Positions 1 to 6,215 are shown, counted from the first letter of the stretch. The stretch is 16,423 nucleotides of DNA from CAYLPU01 sp964385635 (GCA_964385635.1 CAYLPU010000110.1:1-16423); one strand, 5' to 3'. Made by a program: numbers and translations. Notes: generated by a model not told the origin, from the sequence alone.

Positions 1-21
1 CTTCGCTACGCTCAGAATGAC
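1..21. repeat. Fragment of a dispersed intergenic repeat
   Basis: The first 21 bases read cttcgctacgctcagaatgac. From memory, this wording (reverse complement: gtcattctgagcgtagcgaag) recurs as an intergenic repeat in Chloroflexota and related genomes. The window starts inside it, so its left end cannot be seen. The rest of positions 22-158 holds no supported gene. Confidence 0.4.
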
Positions 22-158
22 GGTCAACCGTCAGGGCGACTTTTGCGGTACTGCCAAACTATACTCCGATGCCCTGAGTGGGTCAAACCCGCCCTTGTGT
101 GCGCTGAAGCAGTCTCCTAGCCTGAAAAAGGCAGTGTTGGAAACCTCCGAGGTCTTAC

Positions 159-187
159 TTGCGATACTCCATACCAGCCAGTATAAT
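159..187 (+). promoter_or_regulatory. Sigma-70-type promoter of the phosphoesterase gene
   Basis: A -35 box TTGCGA (159-164, 4 of 6 consensus bases) and a perfect -10 box TATAAT (182-187) are separated by 17 bp. The predicted transcript starts near 194, leaving a leader of about 22 nt before the TTG start at 216. The promoter rules out the longer reading frame that begins with the TTG at 159, because that codon lies in the -35 box. Confidence 0.7.
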
Positions 188-215
188 TGCCCCATCAAGA
201 TTGAGGGAGAACACA

Positions 216-1745
216 TTGCCAACCAAGAGCACAGCACTGGCACTACTATGTGGAGCAGCAATATTCCTGCTCTTCTTTGCCGCCTGTACCCCGGTCACGC
301 CATCCCTCACCCCCACCACTGACGACGACATTCGCACCGTCACCATCTTCTACACCAGCGACGAACATGGCTACCTGGAGCCCATCGAAAAGGGCTCGAA
401 CACCCTCGGCGGCGCGGCCAACCTGCTGACCCTCTTGCGCCAGCGCGGCTACGACCCAGACGGGGACGACACTCTGCTCCTCAGCGGCGGCGACATGTGG
501 ACCGGCCCCGCTATCTCCACCTGGTTCCAGGGGGCCTCCGCCGTGCAGGTCTTCAATCAGATGGGCTACGACGCGGCCGCCGTCGGCAATCACGACTGCG
601 ACTTCGGCCAGGAGGTGCTGCTGACCAACGGAGACGCAGCGGGCTTTCCCTTCCTCACGGCCAATGTCACGCTGGTGGACACCGGCGACCCGCCCGGGTT
701 CGCCCAACCGTACGTCATCCACGAGGTGAACGGTGTGCAAGTCGCCATCATCGGCCTGACCACGACCCGCACACCGCAGATCGTGATGCCCGCCTACGTC
801 GAGGGGCTATCGTTCGGTGAGTACGCCGATGCGCTGCGGAGCGTCGTCCCGCAGGCCCGTGCGGAGGGTGCTGAACTGGTCGTCGTCGTCGCCCACGTCT
901 GCCCGTCCGCGCTGCGCGCGCTGGCCCCCGTCGCTGCAGAACTTTCGATCCCCTTCATAGGGGGCGGCCACTGCCACACGCTCGAGAACATTGAGCAGAG
1001 CGGCATCCGCATCATCGGGCCAGGCGCGCACTGGCAAGCCTTCGCCCAGGTGGACATCACCTTCAACACGACGACCGGCGAAGTGGTGAGCACGCAGGCG
1101 GAACTGGTACCGGTCGAGTACGTTACCGGGACCGGCAACCCGGTCACGCCCGATGCGGGGGTCGAATCGCTCGTGACCGAGTGGAAAGCACAGATAGACG
1201 AGGCACTGGGCGAAGTCATTGGATACACCGAGAGCGGTGTCGCGCTCGACTGGCCGCTGTACAACCTGGTCGTGGATGCCTGGCTGTGGTACTACCCGGA
1301 GGCGGACCTGGCGATCACCAATCTGGGCGGCTACCGCGAGGCCATCCCGCTCGGTGAGATCACCCGCGCCGACGTCGTCGCTGTGCTGCCGTTCGAGAAC
1401 ACACTGGTGGACGTCGAACTGACCGGCCAGCAGGTGATGGACAACCTGCAATGCTGCGGCGGGGCGGCGGCGGGATTCACGTACCACCGGGCCGGAGCGC
1501 GCATCATGACCGAACTGGACGACGGGAGCCCGCTCGATCCCGAGGCGACCTACCACGTGCTGGTGAACAACTTCATGTACACTGGCGGTGACGACTATCT
1601 CTTCTCGACGCATGACCCTGACGGTTACGACACCGGCATCCACTGGCGCGAGCCGGTCATCGAGTGGATCCTCGCCCAGGAGACTTCCCCTGAGCATCCG
1701 CTGGAGACGTTCCTCGACGACACCCAACGGGGGATGGAATGGTGA
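216..1745 (+). CDS. Lipoprotein 5'-nucleotidase / UshA-type metallophosphoesterase
   Basis: This 509-residue protein has the two-domain plan of the 5'-nucleotidase (UshA/NadN) family. These are exported, two-metal enzymes that hydrolyse nucleotides or related phosphoesters. The start is TTG at 216, preceded by GAGGGAGA (203-210) at 5 nt. The N-terminus is a lipoprotein signal with lipobox FAAC, so the enzyme should be anchored outside the cytoplasmic membrane. The metallophosphatase domain shows SDEHG (48-52), GGDMWTG (D93), GNHD (124-127), AH (H227) and GHCH (252 and 254). The C-terminal substrate domain contains ITNLGGYR and ENTLVDVELTG. The first metal motif is SDEHG rather than the usual (N/H)D.HG. 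A CC pair lies in the C-terminal domain. Exact substrate (nucleotide, UDP-sugar or NAD) is not readable. The stop codon lies at the edge of a GGGTGA repeat. Confidence 0.9.
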   Translation: MPTKSTALALLCGAAIFLLFFAACTPVTPSLTPTTDDDIRTVTIFYTSDEHGYLEPIEKGSNTLGGAANLLTLLRQRGYDPDGDDTLLLSGGDMWTGPAISTWFQGASAVQVFNQMGYDAAAVGNHDCDFGQEVLLTNGDAAGFPFLTANVTLVDTGDPPGFAQPYVIHEVNGVQVAIIGLTTTRTPQIVMPAYVEGLSFGEYADALRSVVPQARAEGAELVVVVAHVCPSALRALAPVAAELSIPFIGGGHCHTLENIEQSGIRIIGPGAHWQAFAQVDITFNTTTGEVVSTQAELVPVEYVTGTGNPVTPDAGVESLVTEWKAQIDEALGEVIGYTESGVALDWPLYNLVVDAWLWYYPEADLAITNLGGYREAIPLGEITRADVVAVLPFENTLVDVELTGQQVMDNLQCCGGAAAGFTYHRAGARIMTELDDGSPLDPEATYHVLVNNFMYTGGDDYLFSTHDPDGYDTGIHWREPVIEWILAQETSPEHPLETFLDDTQRGMEW

Positions 1746-1815
1746 GGATGACAGGGTGAGGGGGTGAGAGGGTGAGGGGGTGACAGGGTGGGGGGGTGAA
1801 TGGGTGACGAGGTGT
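1741..1815 (+). repeat. GGGTGA-type degenerate G-rich repeat
   Basis: About 75 bp of irregular units of the form GGGTGAGA, GGGTGAGG and GGGTGACA fill the space between the phosphoesterase and cupin genes. The TGA stop of the upstream gene (1743-1745) belongs to the first unit. The related block at 2170-2205 shows this is a dispersed family. The G-runs could form G-quadruplexes on the plus strand; that is inference. Confidence 0.75.
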
Positions 1816-1827
1816 TAGGAGGCTGAT

Positions 1828-2178
1828 GTGAAGGCAGTGGAACCGGTGCGAGTCGCCCGCTGGGGGGATCTCTCGGCAGAGGTGGTGTTGCCAGGCGTTC
1901 GTCGCCAGTGCGTGGACGCCGAACGGATGACTGTGGTGCGATATACCTACGCGCCTGGATCGGTCTTCCCGGCGCACTCGCACTCCGAGGAGCAGGTGAC
2001 CATGGTGCTTTCGGGCGAGATCGAGTTCGACGTGGCGGGCGCTACAGTGCAGGCTGGTGTGGGAAGTGTGATCCTCATTCCCTCAGGGGTTGTCCACGGT
2101 GCACGTGTCCTGGGCGACCTGGAGGTGGAGACGCTGAACGCCCTTTCACCCCGGCGCATCCAGGAAGTGACTGGGTGA
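1828..2178 (+). CDS. Small cupin-domain protein
   Basis: This 116-residue protein is a single conserved beta-barrel (cupin_2 type). It starts at GTG 1828 with a perfect AGGAGG (1817-1822) 5 nt upstream; an ATG at 1826 is in another frame. Cupin motif 1 is PGSVFPAHSHSEEQVTMVLSGE, read in two parts: PAHSHSEEQ supplies the metal-binding His, His and Glu, and VLSGEIEF is the motif end. Motif 2 is IPSGVVHGARV, with the fourth ligand His. A metal-binding fold is therefore expected, but the family covers isomerases, dioxygenases and sugar-binding regulators, so the reaction is unknown. The last codon and stop run into another GGGTGA repeat, suggesting the C-terminus was set by the repeat. The gene may be co-transcribed with the phosphoesterase 82 bp upstream. 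Confidence 0.85.
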   Translation: MKAVEPVRVARWGDLSAEVVLPGVRRQCVDAERMTVVRYTYAPGSVFPAHSHSEEQVTMVLSGEIEFDVAGATVQAGVGSVILIPSGVVHGARVLGDLEVETLNALSPRRIQEVTG

Positions 2179-2205
2179 GAGGGTGACAAGGTGAGGGGGT
2201 GACAA
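2170..2205 (+). repeat. Second GGGTGA-type repeat block
   Basis: Units GGGTGAGA, GGGTGACAA and GGTGAGGGGGTGACAA match the block at 1741-1815. The cupin stop codon TGA (2176-2178) is part of the first unit. Confidence 0.7.
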
Positions 2206-2323
2206 GCAACAGCGAGGAGATAGTGCAAGGGGTACGTGATTGGATGCTGTTGCGCAGATGATGAAGCAGACTATAGTAGTCTGGTGATTCTTACTCTTGA
2301 AGAAACTAGAGCGAGGAGCCATC

Positions 2324-2488
2324 ATGCCCGAAGATCGCACTGTCTGTCCCCCTTATGCGCCGCTGGATACGGCTGCAGCAGGCGGGACAGAAATGCAACT
2401 TCCCTGCCCGAACTGCGTATTAAACACAGAAGGTAACTACTCGACCAGTCATAAATGGGACACGGATCACACAGATGTACGCAGATAA
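2324..2488 (+). CDS. Possible 54-residue small ORF with paired cysteines
   Basis: ATG at 2324 follows GAGGAG (2313-2318) at 5 nt, a good ribosome binding site. The product contains TVCPP near the N-terminus and a CPNC pair in the middle, which resembles half of a zinc ribbon. The C-terminal part runs into the palindromic repeat that begins at 2460, so the ORF may be a real small protein truncated by the repeat, or a chance frame. I do not recognise the family. It lies in the otherwise gene-free 410-bp stretch 2187-2596. Confidence 0.3.
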   Translation: MPEDRTVCPPYAPLDTAAAGGTEMQLPCPNCVLNTEGNYSTSHKWDTDHTDVRR

Positions 2489-2534
2489 AGATAAAAAATC
2501 TGTGAGAACCCGTTTCATCTGTGTGTATCCGTGT
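2460..2534. repeat. 75-bp imperfect palindromic element
   Basis: The left arm acacggatcacacagatg (2460-2477) pairs with the right arm catctgtgtgtatccgtgt (2516-2534) with a single-base bulge. An inner CAGAT (2482-2486) pairs with ATCTG (2498-2502). The element ends 62 bp before the holin-family gene. Its CACGGAT...ATCCGTG wording resembles widely dispersed non-coding palindromes that I recall from Chloroflexota and Planctomycetota. No transposase is present. Confidence 0.75.
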
Positions 2535-2596
2535 GCTATTTGTGCTTGTTTTGGGAAGAGCCTGATCAGTTACCACAGAATGGAGGTGGACGCAAA

Positions 2597-2962
2597 ATGA
2601 AACTACTCATCCGTTGGGTTATCGCCAGCCTGGCACTCTTCGCGGCGGTGTGGCTTGTGCCAGGCATCCGCGTCGCGGGAAACGCCTGGATCGTCTACGC
2701 CGTGATGGCGGTCATCCTGGGGCTCATCAACGCGGTCGTGCGCCCGGTGCTCAAGTTCCTGACCTGCCCGCTCATCATCCTCACGCTGGGCCTATTCACG
2801 CTGGTCATCAACGGCCTCACGCTGTGGCTGGCCTCGACCATCGCCGTCAACTGGTTCCACGTCGGCTTCTACGTAGATGGCTTCTGGGCCGCCTTCATGG
2901 GCGGGCTGATCGTCAGCATCGTCACCGTCATCCTCTCGGCGCTGGTCAAGGAAGACGAGTAG
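2597..2962 (+). CDS. Phage holin family IV-type membrane protein
   Basis: The 121-residue product is almost entirely hydrophobic, with four predicted transmembrane segments: roughly residues 5-22, 29-47, 52-77 and 92-115. It matches the Mycobacterium phage holin superfamily IV (PF04020-like), including INAVVRPVLKFLTCPL. Despite the name, these are widespread chromosomal inner-membrane proteins of unknown role. ATG 2597 is preceded by TGGAGGTGG (2581-2589). The longer in-frame extension upstream overlaps repeat-derived sequence and is rejected. The pspC-type gene follows after 22 bp, so the two probably form an envelope-stress or membrane-associated pair; that role is inference. Confidence 0.88.
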   Translation: MKLLIRWVIASLALFAAVWLVPGIRVAGNAWIVYAVMAVILGLINAVVRPVLKFLTCPLIILTLGLFTLVINGLTLWLASTIAVNWFHVGFYVDGFWAAFMGGLIVSIVTVILSALVKEDE

Positions 2963-2984
2963 GTCCGCACGGGAATACACGACA

Positions 2985-3173
2985 ATGGCTGACAATCAAA
3001 AACTGCGACGGCAAAATGGAATCATCGCGGGTGTTTGCGGTGGCCTGGGCACCTTCTTCGGCCTCAACCCGTGGTGGTTCCGCCTACTTTTCCTGATCCT
3101 GCTGCTTCCAGGCGGCCTACCGGGCATCTTGCCCTACGTGCTTCTCTGGATCATCGTCCCTCGGAAACGGTGA
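2985..3173 (+). CDS. PspC-domain small membrane protein
   Basis: This 62-residue protein is a single PspC domain. It has a short basic N-terminus, the family motif GIIAGVCGGLGTFFGLNP, a WWFRLLF segment and a hydrophobic helix ending LLWIIVPRKR. PspC-like proteins sit in the inner membrane and, in some bacteria, take part in phage-shock/envelope-stress signalling. A stand-alone domain of this size is common outside enterobacteria, and its partner is usually unknown. Only a weak purine stretch precedes ATG 2985, which suggests coupling to the upstream holin-family gene 22 bp away. Confidence 0.9.
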   Translation: MADNQKLRRQNGIIAGVCGGLGTFFGLNPWWFRLLFLILLLPGGLPGILPYVLLWIIVPRKR

Positions 3174-3223
3174 GGACGAGACATTAAGGAGAAGCAATCT
3201 TGGCTTGGTCCTGCACTTCAGCC

Positions 3224-3254
3224 GTGAAACGTGATGCGTAGTTTCACGTTTCAC
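3224..3254. repeat. GTGAAACGTGA hairpin repeat
   Basis: GTGAAACGTGA (3224-3234) and TCACGTTTCAC (3244-3254) form a perfect 11-bp stem with a 9-nt loop. Further degenerate units (cgcttcacgtcccacg) follow to about 3270. It lies 50 bp after the pspC-type gene and could act as a 3' end, but no T-run follows, so a terminator role is weak. It looks like another dispersed repeat family. Confidence 0.6.
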
Positions 3255-3275
3255 GCTTCACGTCCCACGTTTTCA

Positions 3276-3320
3276 GCAACAGTTACAAATTAGAAACGGT
3301 TTCGTAACGGTTACGAAACC
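3276..3320. promoter_or_regulatory. Operator-like array of abutting 11-bp palindromes
   Basis: GAAACGGTTTC (3293-3303) and GTAACGGTTAC (3304-3314) are odd-centred perfect palindromes placed end to end, followed by GAAACC (3315-3320). As a result 3298-3320 is also a 23-bp palindrome with 11-bp arms. A related site, GCAACAGTTAC, lies at 3276-3286. The array ends 20 bp before the TATACT box at 3341-3346 and occupies the place of its -35 box, as expected for a repressor or activator site. The regulator is unknown. Confidence 0.6.
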
Positions 3321-3340
3321 CTCAAGATGGCTATCTGGGG

Positions 3341-3346
3341 TATACT
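3341..3346 (+). promoter_or_regulatory. -10 box TATACT without a clear -35
   Basis: TATACT (5 of 6 consensus bases) is 20 bp downstream of the palindrome array. No convincing -35 hexamer is present at the right distance, which fits an activator-dependent promoter. A start near 3353 would open directly on the candidate structured RNA. Confidence 0.45.
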
Positions 3347-3352
3347 AGAACC

Positions 3353-3487
3353 ATCTGGCAGCCAGTGAAGTTCCGAGGTTTCGCACCAAAGCACATCAGT
3401 CCGTTGGCTTCACCGGCGCCATTCGTGGCAATGCCTGGGGGTTAGCCACCCCCGCCCAGGTTGGCCTCCAGGTATGCCATCTTTTTT
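3353..3487 (+). ncRNA. Candidate orphan structured RNA
   Basis: A stretch of about 135 nt begins at the expected start point of the TATACT promoter and ends in a run of six T. GCCAGTGAAG (3361-3370) pairs with CTTCACCGGC (3408-3417) with one mismatch. A second hairpin has CCTGGGGG and CCCCCGCCCAGG around a TTAGCCA loop. TGGCA (3356-3360) can close onto TGCCA (3475-3479). No long ORF of quality lies in it, and it does not show the signatures of SRP RNA, RNase P RNA or tmRNA. It could instead be a leader for recD2 that begins 113 bp later. Confidence 0.35.
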
Positions 3488-3500
3488 ACTCCCACAACAC

Positions 3501-3556
3501 CCACACACCCACACACCCACACACCCACACACCCACACACCCACACACCCACACAC
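3501..3556 (+). repeat. Seven perfect CCACACAC tandem repeats
   Basis: Positions 3501-3556 are exactly seven copies of the 8-mer CCACACAC, with a degenerate copy before them. The tract lies between the candidate RNA and the recD2 promoter. Tracts of this kind are prone to length change by slippage. It could be read in frame with recD2 from an upstream ATG, but that frame has no translation signals. Confidence 0.9.
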
Positions 3557-3564
3557 ATTACATC

Positions 3565-3592
3565 TTGCATCCTACCCCTTTTCTGCTATCAT
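3565..3592 (+). promoter_or_regulatory. Promoter of recD2, probably giving a leaderless mRNA
   Basis: TTGCAT (3565-3570) and TATCAT (3587-3592) are separated by 16 bp. The ATG of recD2 begins at 3600, only 7 nt after the -10 box, which is the expected transcription start. No Shine-Dalgarno sequence precedes the ATG. Both facts point to a leaderless transcript. Confidence 0.5.
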
Positions 3593-3599
3593 TCCCCCA

Positions 3600-5951
3600 A
3601 TGTCCGACCAACTCCACGGCAGTGTCGAGCGTATCACATACTACAGCGAGGAGACCGGCTACTCCGTCGTCCGTCTCAACGTCGAAGGCCAAGCGGGCCT
3701 GGTGACCGTCGTCGGCAACCTGCCCGAGGTCAACCCCGGCGAGAGTCTGCGGCTGGAAGGCACCTGGACGACCCATCCGCAGTACGGTCGCCAGTTCAAA
3801 GCGGAGCGGTGCGAACAGATTCTCCCGGCCACCGTCGAGGGCATCAAACGGTACCTGGGCTCGGGGCTGGTGAAGGGAGTAGGCCCCGTCACCGCGGCCC
3901 GCATCGTCCAGCGCTTCGGCGCCGACACGCTGCGCGTGCTCGACGAGGAGCCCCGGCGGCTGCGGGAGGCGTTGGGCGTGGGCCCCAAGCGGGCGGCCGC
4001 CGTCGCCAAAGCCTGGGAGGAGCAGAAACAGATCCGCGAGGTGATGCTGTTCCTCCAGAGCCACGGCGTCACCACCGGGCTGGCGGTCAAAATCTACAAG
4101 ACCTACGGAGACGACGCGCTGCAGGTGGTGCAGGAGGACCCCTACCGGATGGCCCGCGATATCTGGGGTGTGGGCTTCAAGACCGCCGACAAGATCGCCC
4201 GCGACCTGGGATTGCCGCCCGATGCCCCCTCCCGTGTGCAGGCCGGCGTGGCCCACACGCTGGGCCAACTGGCCGACAAGGGCCACGTCTACGCGCCGGA
4301 GGAGGGGCTGGTGACAGAGGCAACCCGCCTGCTCGAAGTCTCCCCTGACCTGGTCAGAACAGCCATTGAGGACCTGAACGCCGAGGAGATCGTGCGGTGC
4401 GAGACGCTGGTCTATCCCCCCCTTTCATCCCCCCCAATGGGGGGGAAGGAGGGAGGGGCATCCCCCCCATTGGGGGGGAAGGAGGGAGGGGCATCCCCCC
4501 CAAGGGAGGGGGAAAGAGGAGCAGGCATACCACCCAACGGAAAGGAAAGGGAGGGAGCATCCTACCCAATGGGGGAGAAAGAGGGGGGGCACGCAGTGCG
4601 TGAAGAGCAGGCCGTCTACCTGGCCCCGTTCTACTACGGAGAGATCGGCGTCACCCGTCGCCTGCGGGCGCTGATCGAAAGCCCCACCACCCGCCTGCAC
4701 GCTTTCCGCAGCGTGGATTGGGACGGGCTGCTAGCGCTGGTCACGCGGGGCTCCGCCATCGAGCTCTCGCCCGAACAGCGGGAGGCGGTACGCGCCGCGC
4801 TCACCCACAAGGTGACGGTGCTCACCGGTGGCCCGGGAACAGGCAAAACCGTCTCCGTGCGCACCGTCATCGGGGCGCTGGAGGCGCTGGATTGCCGCTA
4901 CGCCCTCTGCGCCCCCACCGGTCGCGCCGCCAAGCGCCTCTCGGAGGCGACAGGCCGCCCGGCCAAAACCATCCACCGGTTGCTGAAGTACTCCCCGCAG
5001 GCGGGGTTCCGCCGCAACGAAGAGAACCCGCTGGAGGTGGACTGCCTGATCGTGGACGAGGCCTCCATGCTCGATCTCTTGCTGACCAACCACCTGCTCA
5101 AGGCAGTGGACGGGAGCGCGCACGTGCTCTTCGTCGGAGATGTGGACCAACTCCCCTCCGTCGGCGCGGGCGACGTCCTGCGCGACATCATCGCTTCCGG
5201 TCGTGCTGCCGTCGTGCGCCTCATCACCATCTTCCGCCAGGCCGCCGACAGCGGCATCGTCGTCAACGCCCACCGCATCAACCGGGGACAGATGCCCATC
5301 TTCAACCAGTTCGACGATTTCTACTTCTTTTCCAAGGAAGACCCGCAGGAGGCCGCCGACCTGCTGGTGGACATCGTGCAGCGACGGATTCCGCGTAAGT
5401 TCGGGCTGGACCCCGTAGATCAGGTACAGGTGCTGGCGCCGATGTACCGGGGGGCGTGCGGGGTCGCCAACCTCAACACCCGCATGCAAGAAGCGCTCAA
5501 CCCCGCCTCCCCACGCAAGGTCGAACGGCGGCTGGGCGGGCGGTCATTCCGCGTGGGGGACAAGGTGATGCAAGTGCGCAACAACTACCTGCGCGAGGTC
5601 TACAACGGGGACATCGGCCGGGTGACGGGGATAAACCCGGTGGAACAGACACTGGTGGTGACGATAGACGGCCGGCCGGTGGTCTACGACTGGGGTGAGG
5701 CGGACGAACTGGTGCACGCCTTCGCGGTCTCGGTGCACAAAAGCCAGGGGAGTGAGTATACCGCAGTGGTGATGCCGATGCTGACACAGCACTACCTGAT
5801 GTTACAGCGCAACCTGCTCTACACCGGCATCACGCGAGCCAAGCGGCTGGTCGTGCTGGTAGGGATGCGGCGGGCCATCGGGATCGCCGTGCACAGCAAC
5901 AAGGTGCGGGAGCGGCACTCAGGGTTGAGCGTGCGGCTGCGGGAGGGGTAG
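3600..5951 (+). CDS. recD2: RecD2-type ATP-dependent DNA helicase
   Basis: RecD2 (RecD/TraA family, superfamily 1B) is a 5'-3' DNA helicase that works without RecBC in replication-fork and repair processes. The 783-residue protein opens with the N-terminal OB-like region, then helix-hairpin-helix motifs (KGVGPVTAARIV, LGVGPKRAAAVA, WGVGFKTADKIA; about 88-205). The motor follows: Walker A GGPGTGKT (410-417), Walker B VDEAS (D486), GDVDQLPSVGAGDVL, then VHKSQGSEY (712-720) and TGITRAKR (742-749). ATG 3600 is chosen because the family N-terminus SDQLHGSVERITY starts there; the frame upstream is low-complexity repeat. Residues 277-331 are a Gly/Pro/Glu-rich repeat insertion not expected in the family. 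The 3' end overlaps the convergent small gene by 33 bp. Confidence 0.95.
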   Translation: MSDQLHGSVERITYYSEETGYSVVRLNVEGQAGLVTVVGNLPEVNPGESLRLEGTWTTHPQYGRQFKAERCEQILPATVEGIKRYLGSGLVKGVGPVTAARIVQRFGADTLRVLDEEPRRLREALGVGPKRAAAVAKAWEEQKQIREVMLFLQSHGVTTGLAVKIYKTYGDDALQVVQEDPYRMARDIWGVGFKTADKIARDLGLPPDAPSRVQAGVAHTLGQLADKGHVYAPEEGLVTEATRLLEVSPDLVRTAIEDLNAEEIVRCETLVYPPLSSPPMGGKEGGASPPLGGKEGGASPPREGERGAGIPPNGKEREGASYPMGEKEGGHAVREEQAVYLAPFYYGEIGVTRRLRALIESPTTRLHAFRSVDWDGLLALVTRGSAIELSPEQREAVRAALTHKVTVLTGGPGTGKTVSVRTVIGALEALDCRYALCAPTGRAAKRLSEATGRPAKTIHRLLKYSPQAGFRRNEENPLEVDCLIVDEASMLDLLLTNHLLKAVDGSAHVLFVGDVDQLPSVGAGDVLRDIIASGRAAVVRLITIFRQAADSGIVVNAHRINRGQMPIFNQFDDFYFFSKEDPQEAADLLVDIVQRRIPRKFGLDPVDQVQVLAPMYRGACGVANLNTRMQEALNPASPRKVERRLGGRSFRVGDKVMQVRNNYLREVYNGDIGRVTGINPVEQTLVVTIDGRPVVYDWGEADELVHAFAVSVHKSQGSEYTAVVMPMLTQHYLMLQRNLLYTGITRAKRLVVLVGMRRAIGIAVHSNKVRERHSGLSVRLREG
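4428..4592 (+). repeat. Five degenerate 33-bp repeats inside recD2
   Basis: The block is 165 bp, equal to five units of 33, 33, 30, 36 and 33 bp. It encodes SPPMGGKEGGA, SPPLGGKEGGA, SPPREGERGA, GIPPNGKEREGA and SYPMGEKEGGH. Each unit carries a C-run/G-run pair such as CCCCCCAATGGGGGG, which is palindromic. It lies between the N-terminal helix-hairpin-helix part and the helicase core, so the frame is kept and the insertion is probably an exposed linker. Confidence 0.85.
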
Positions 5952-6152
5952 CCTCGGGGACGCTGAGGCGTAGAACCAGAAGCAACAATGGGGCATGCCA
6001 AAGTTCTTCGCCAATTGGATCGCAGCCCACTGGCGGACCGGTTCCTCCTGCATGTTGCCATAGGTCTTGCCATCGGGAGACACACGCTGGCGAAACTCGG
6101 GATCCCACTGTTTGATGGGAAACTCGCCGGGCCAAGGACCGAAACGGGGCAT
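5919..6152 (-). CDS. Unknown 77-residue protein
   Basis: I do not recognise this protein. Its start (complement of 6150-6152) is preceded by GAGAGGTG at about 5 nt, and a promoter lies just upstream (6188-6215), so it is likely to be expressed. The sequence is rich in Trp, Phe, Pro and Tyr (FGPWPGEFPIKQWDPEF near the start, NMQEEPVRQWAAIQLAKNFGM in the middle, split here as two regions) and has a CC pair in MPHCCFWFYAS. There is no signal peptide or clear membrane helix. The last 11 codons overlap the end of the convergent recD2 gene, and the Pro-rich tail may be poorly constrained because of that. Confidence 0.6.
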   Translation of the reverse strand: MPRFGPWPGEFPIKQWDPEFRQRVSPDGKTYGNMQEEPVRQWAAIQLAKNFGMPHCCFWFYASASPRLPLPQPHAQP

Positions 6153-6187
6153 AGAACACCTCTCTTATTCGACTATATCGCACACTT

Positions 6188-6215
6188 ATTTTACACGTTT
6201 ATGGCTGACTTGCAA
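6188..6215 (-). promoter_or_regulatory. Promoter of the 77-residue ORF
   Basis: Read on the minus strand, TTGCAA (6210-6215) and TAAAAT (6188-6193) are spaced by 16 bp. The start point falls near 6181, just after the rplT terminator and about 30 nt before the ATG. The arrangement supports the small gene as a separate unit. Confidence 0.55.

Noticed and set aside
159..215. TTG at 159 as start of the phosphoesterase
   Set aside because: It lies within the -35 box of the promoter and has no ribosome site; TTG 216 has GAGGGAGA at 5 nt and gives a proper lipoprotein signal.
807..1727. 306-codon antisense ORF opposite the phosphoesterase
   Set aside because: It is the high-GC shadow of a gene with clear catalytic motifs; no recognisable protein or signals.
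2531..2596. 22-residue N-terminal extension of the holin-family protein
   Set aside because: It begins inside the palindromic repeat; ATG 2597 has its own TGGAGGTGG site.
3353..3487. SRP RNA, tmRNA, RNase P RNA or 6S RNA
   Set aside because: None of the conserved sequence tips (GGAAG tip, tRNA-like end, GAGGAAAGTCC) is present; 6S cannot be excluded by eye, so it is left as an unassigned candidate.
3474..3599. Upstream ATG giving recD2 42 more residues
   Set aside because: The extra residues are translated CCACACAC repeats (HTHTPTHP) with no ribosome site; family similarity begins at 3600.
3461..4348. 295-codon plus-strand ORF overlapping recD2
   Set aside because: Arg/Pro-rich shadow frame in a GC-rich gene with no domain.
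4428..4592. CRISPR-like array
   Set aside because: Units are contiguous, degenerate and coding, without spacers.
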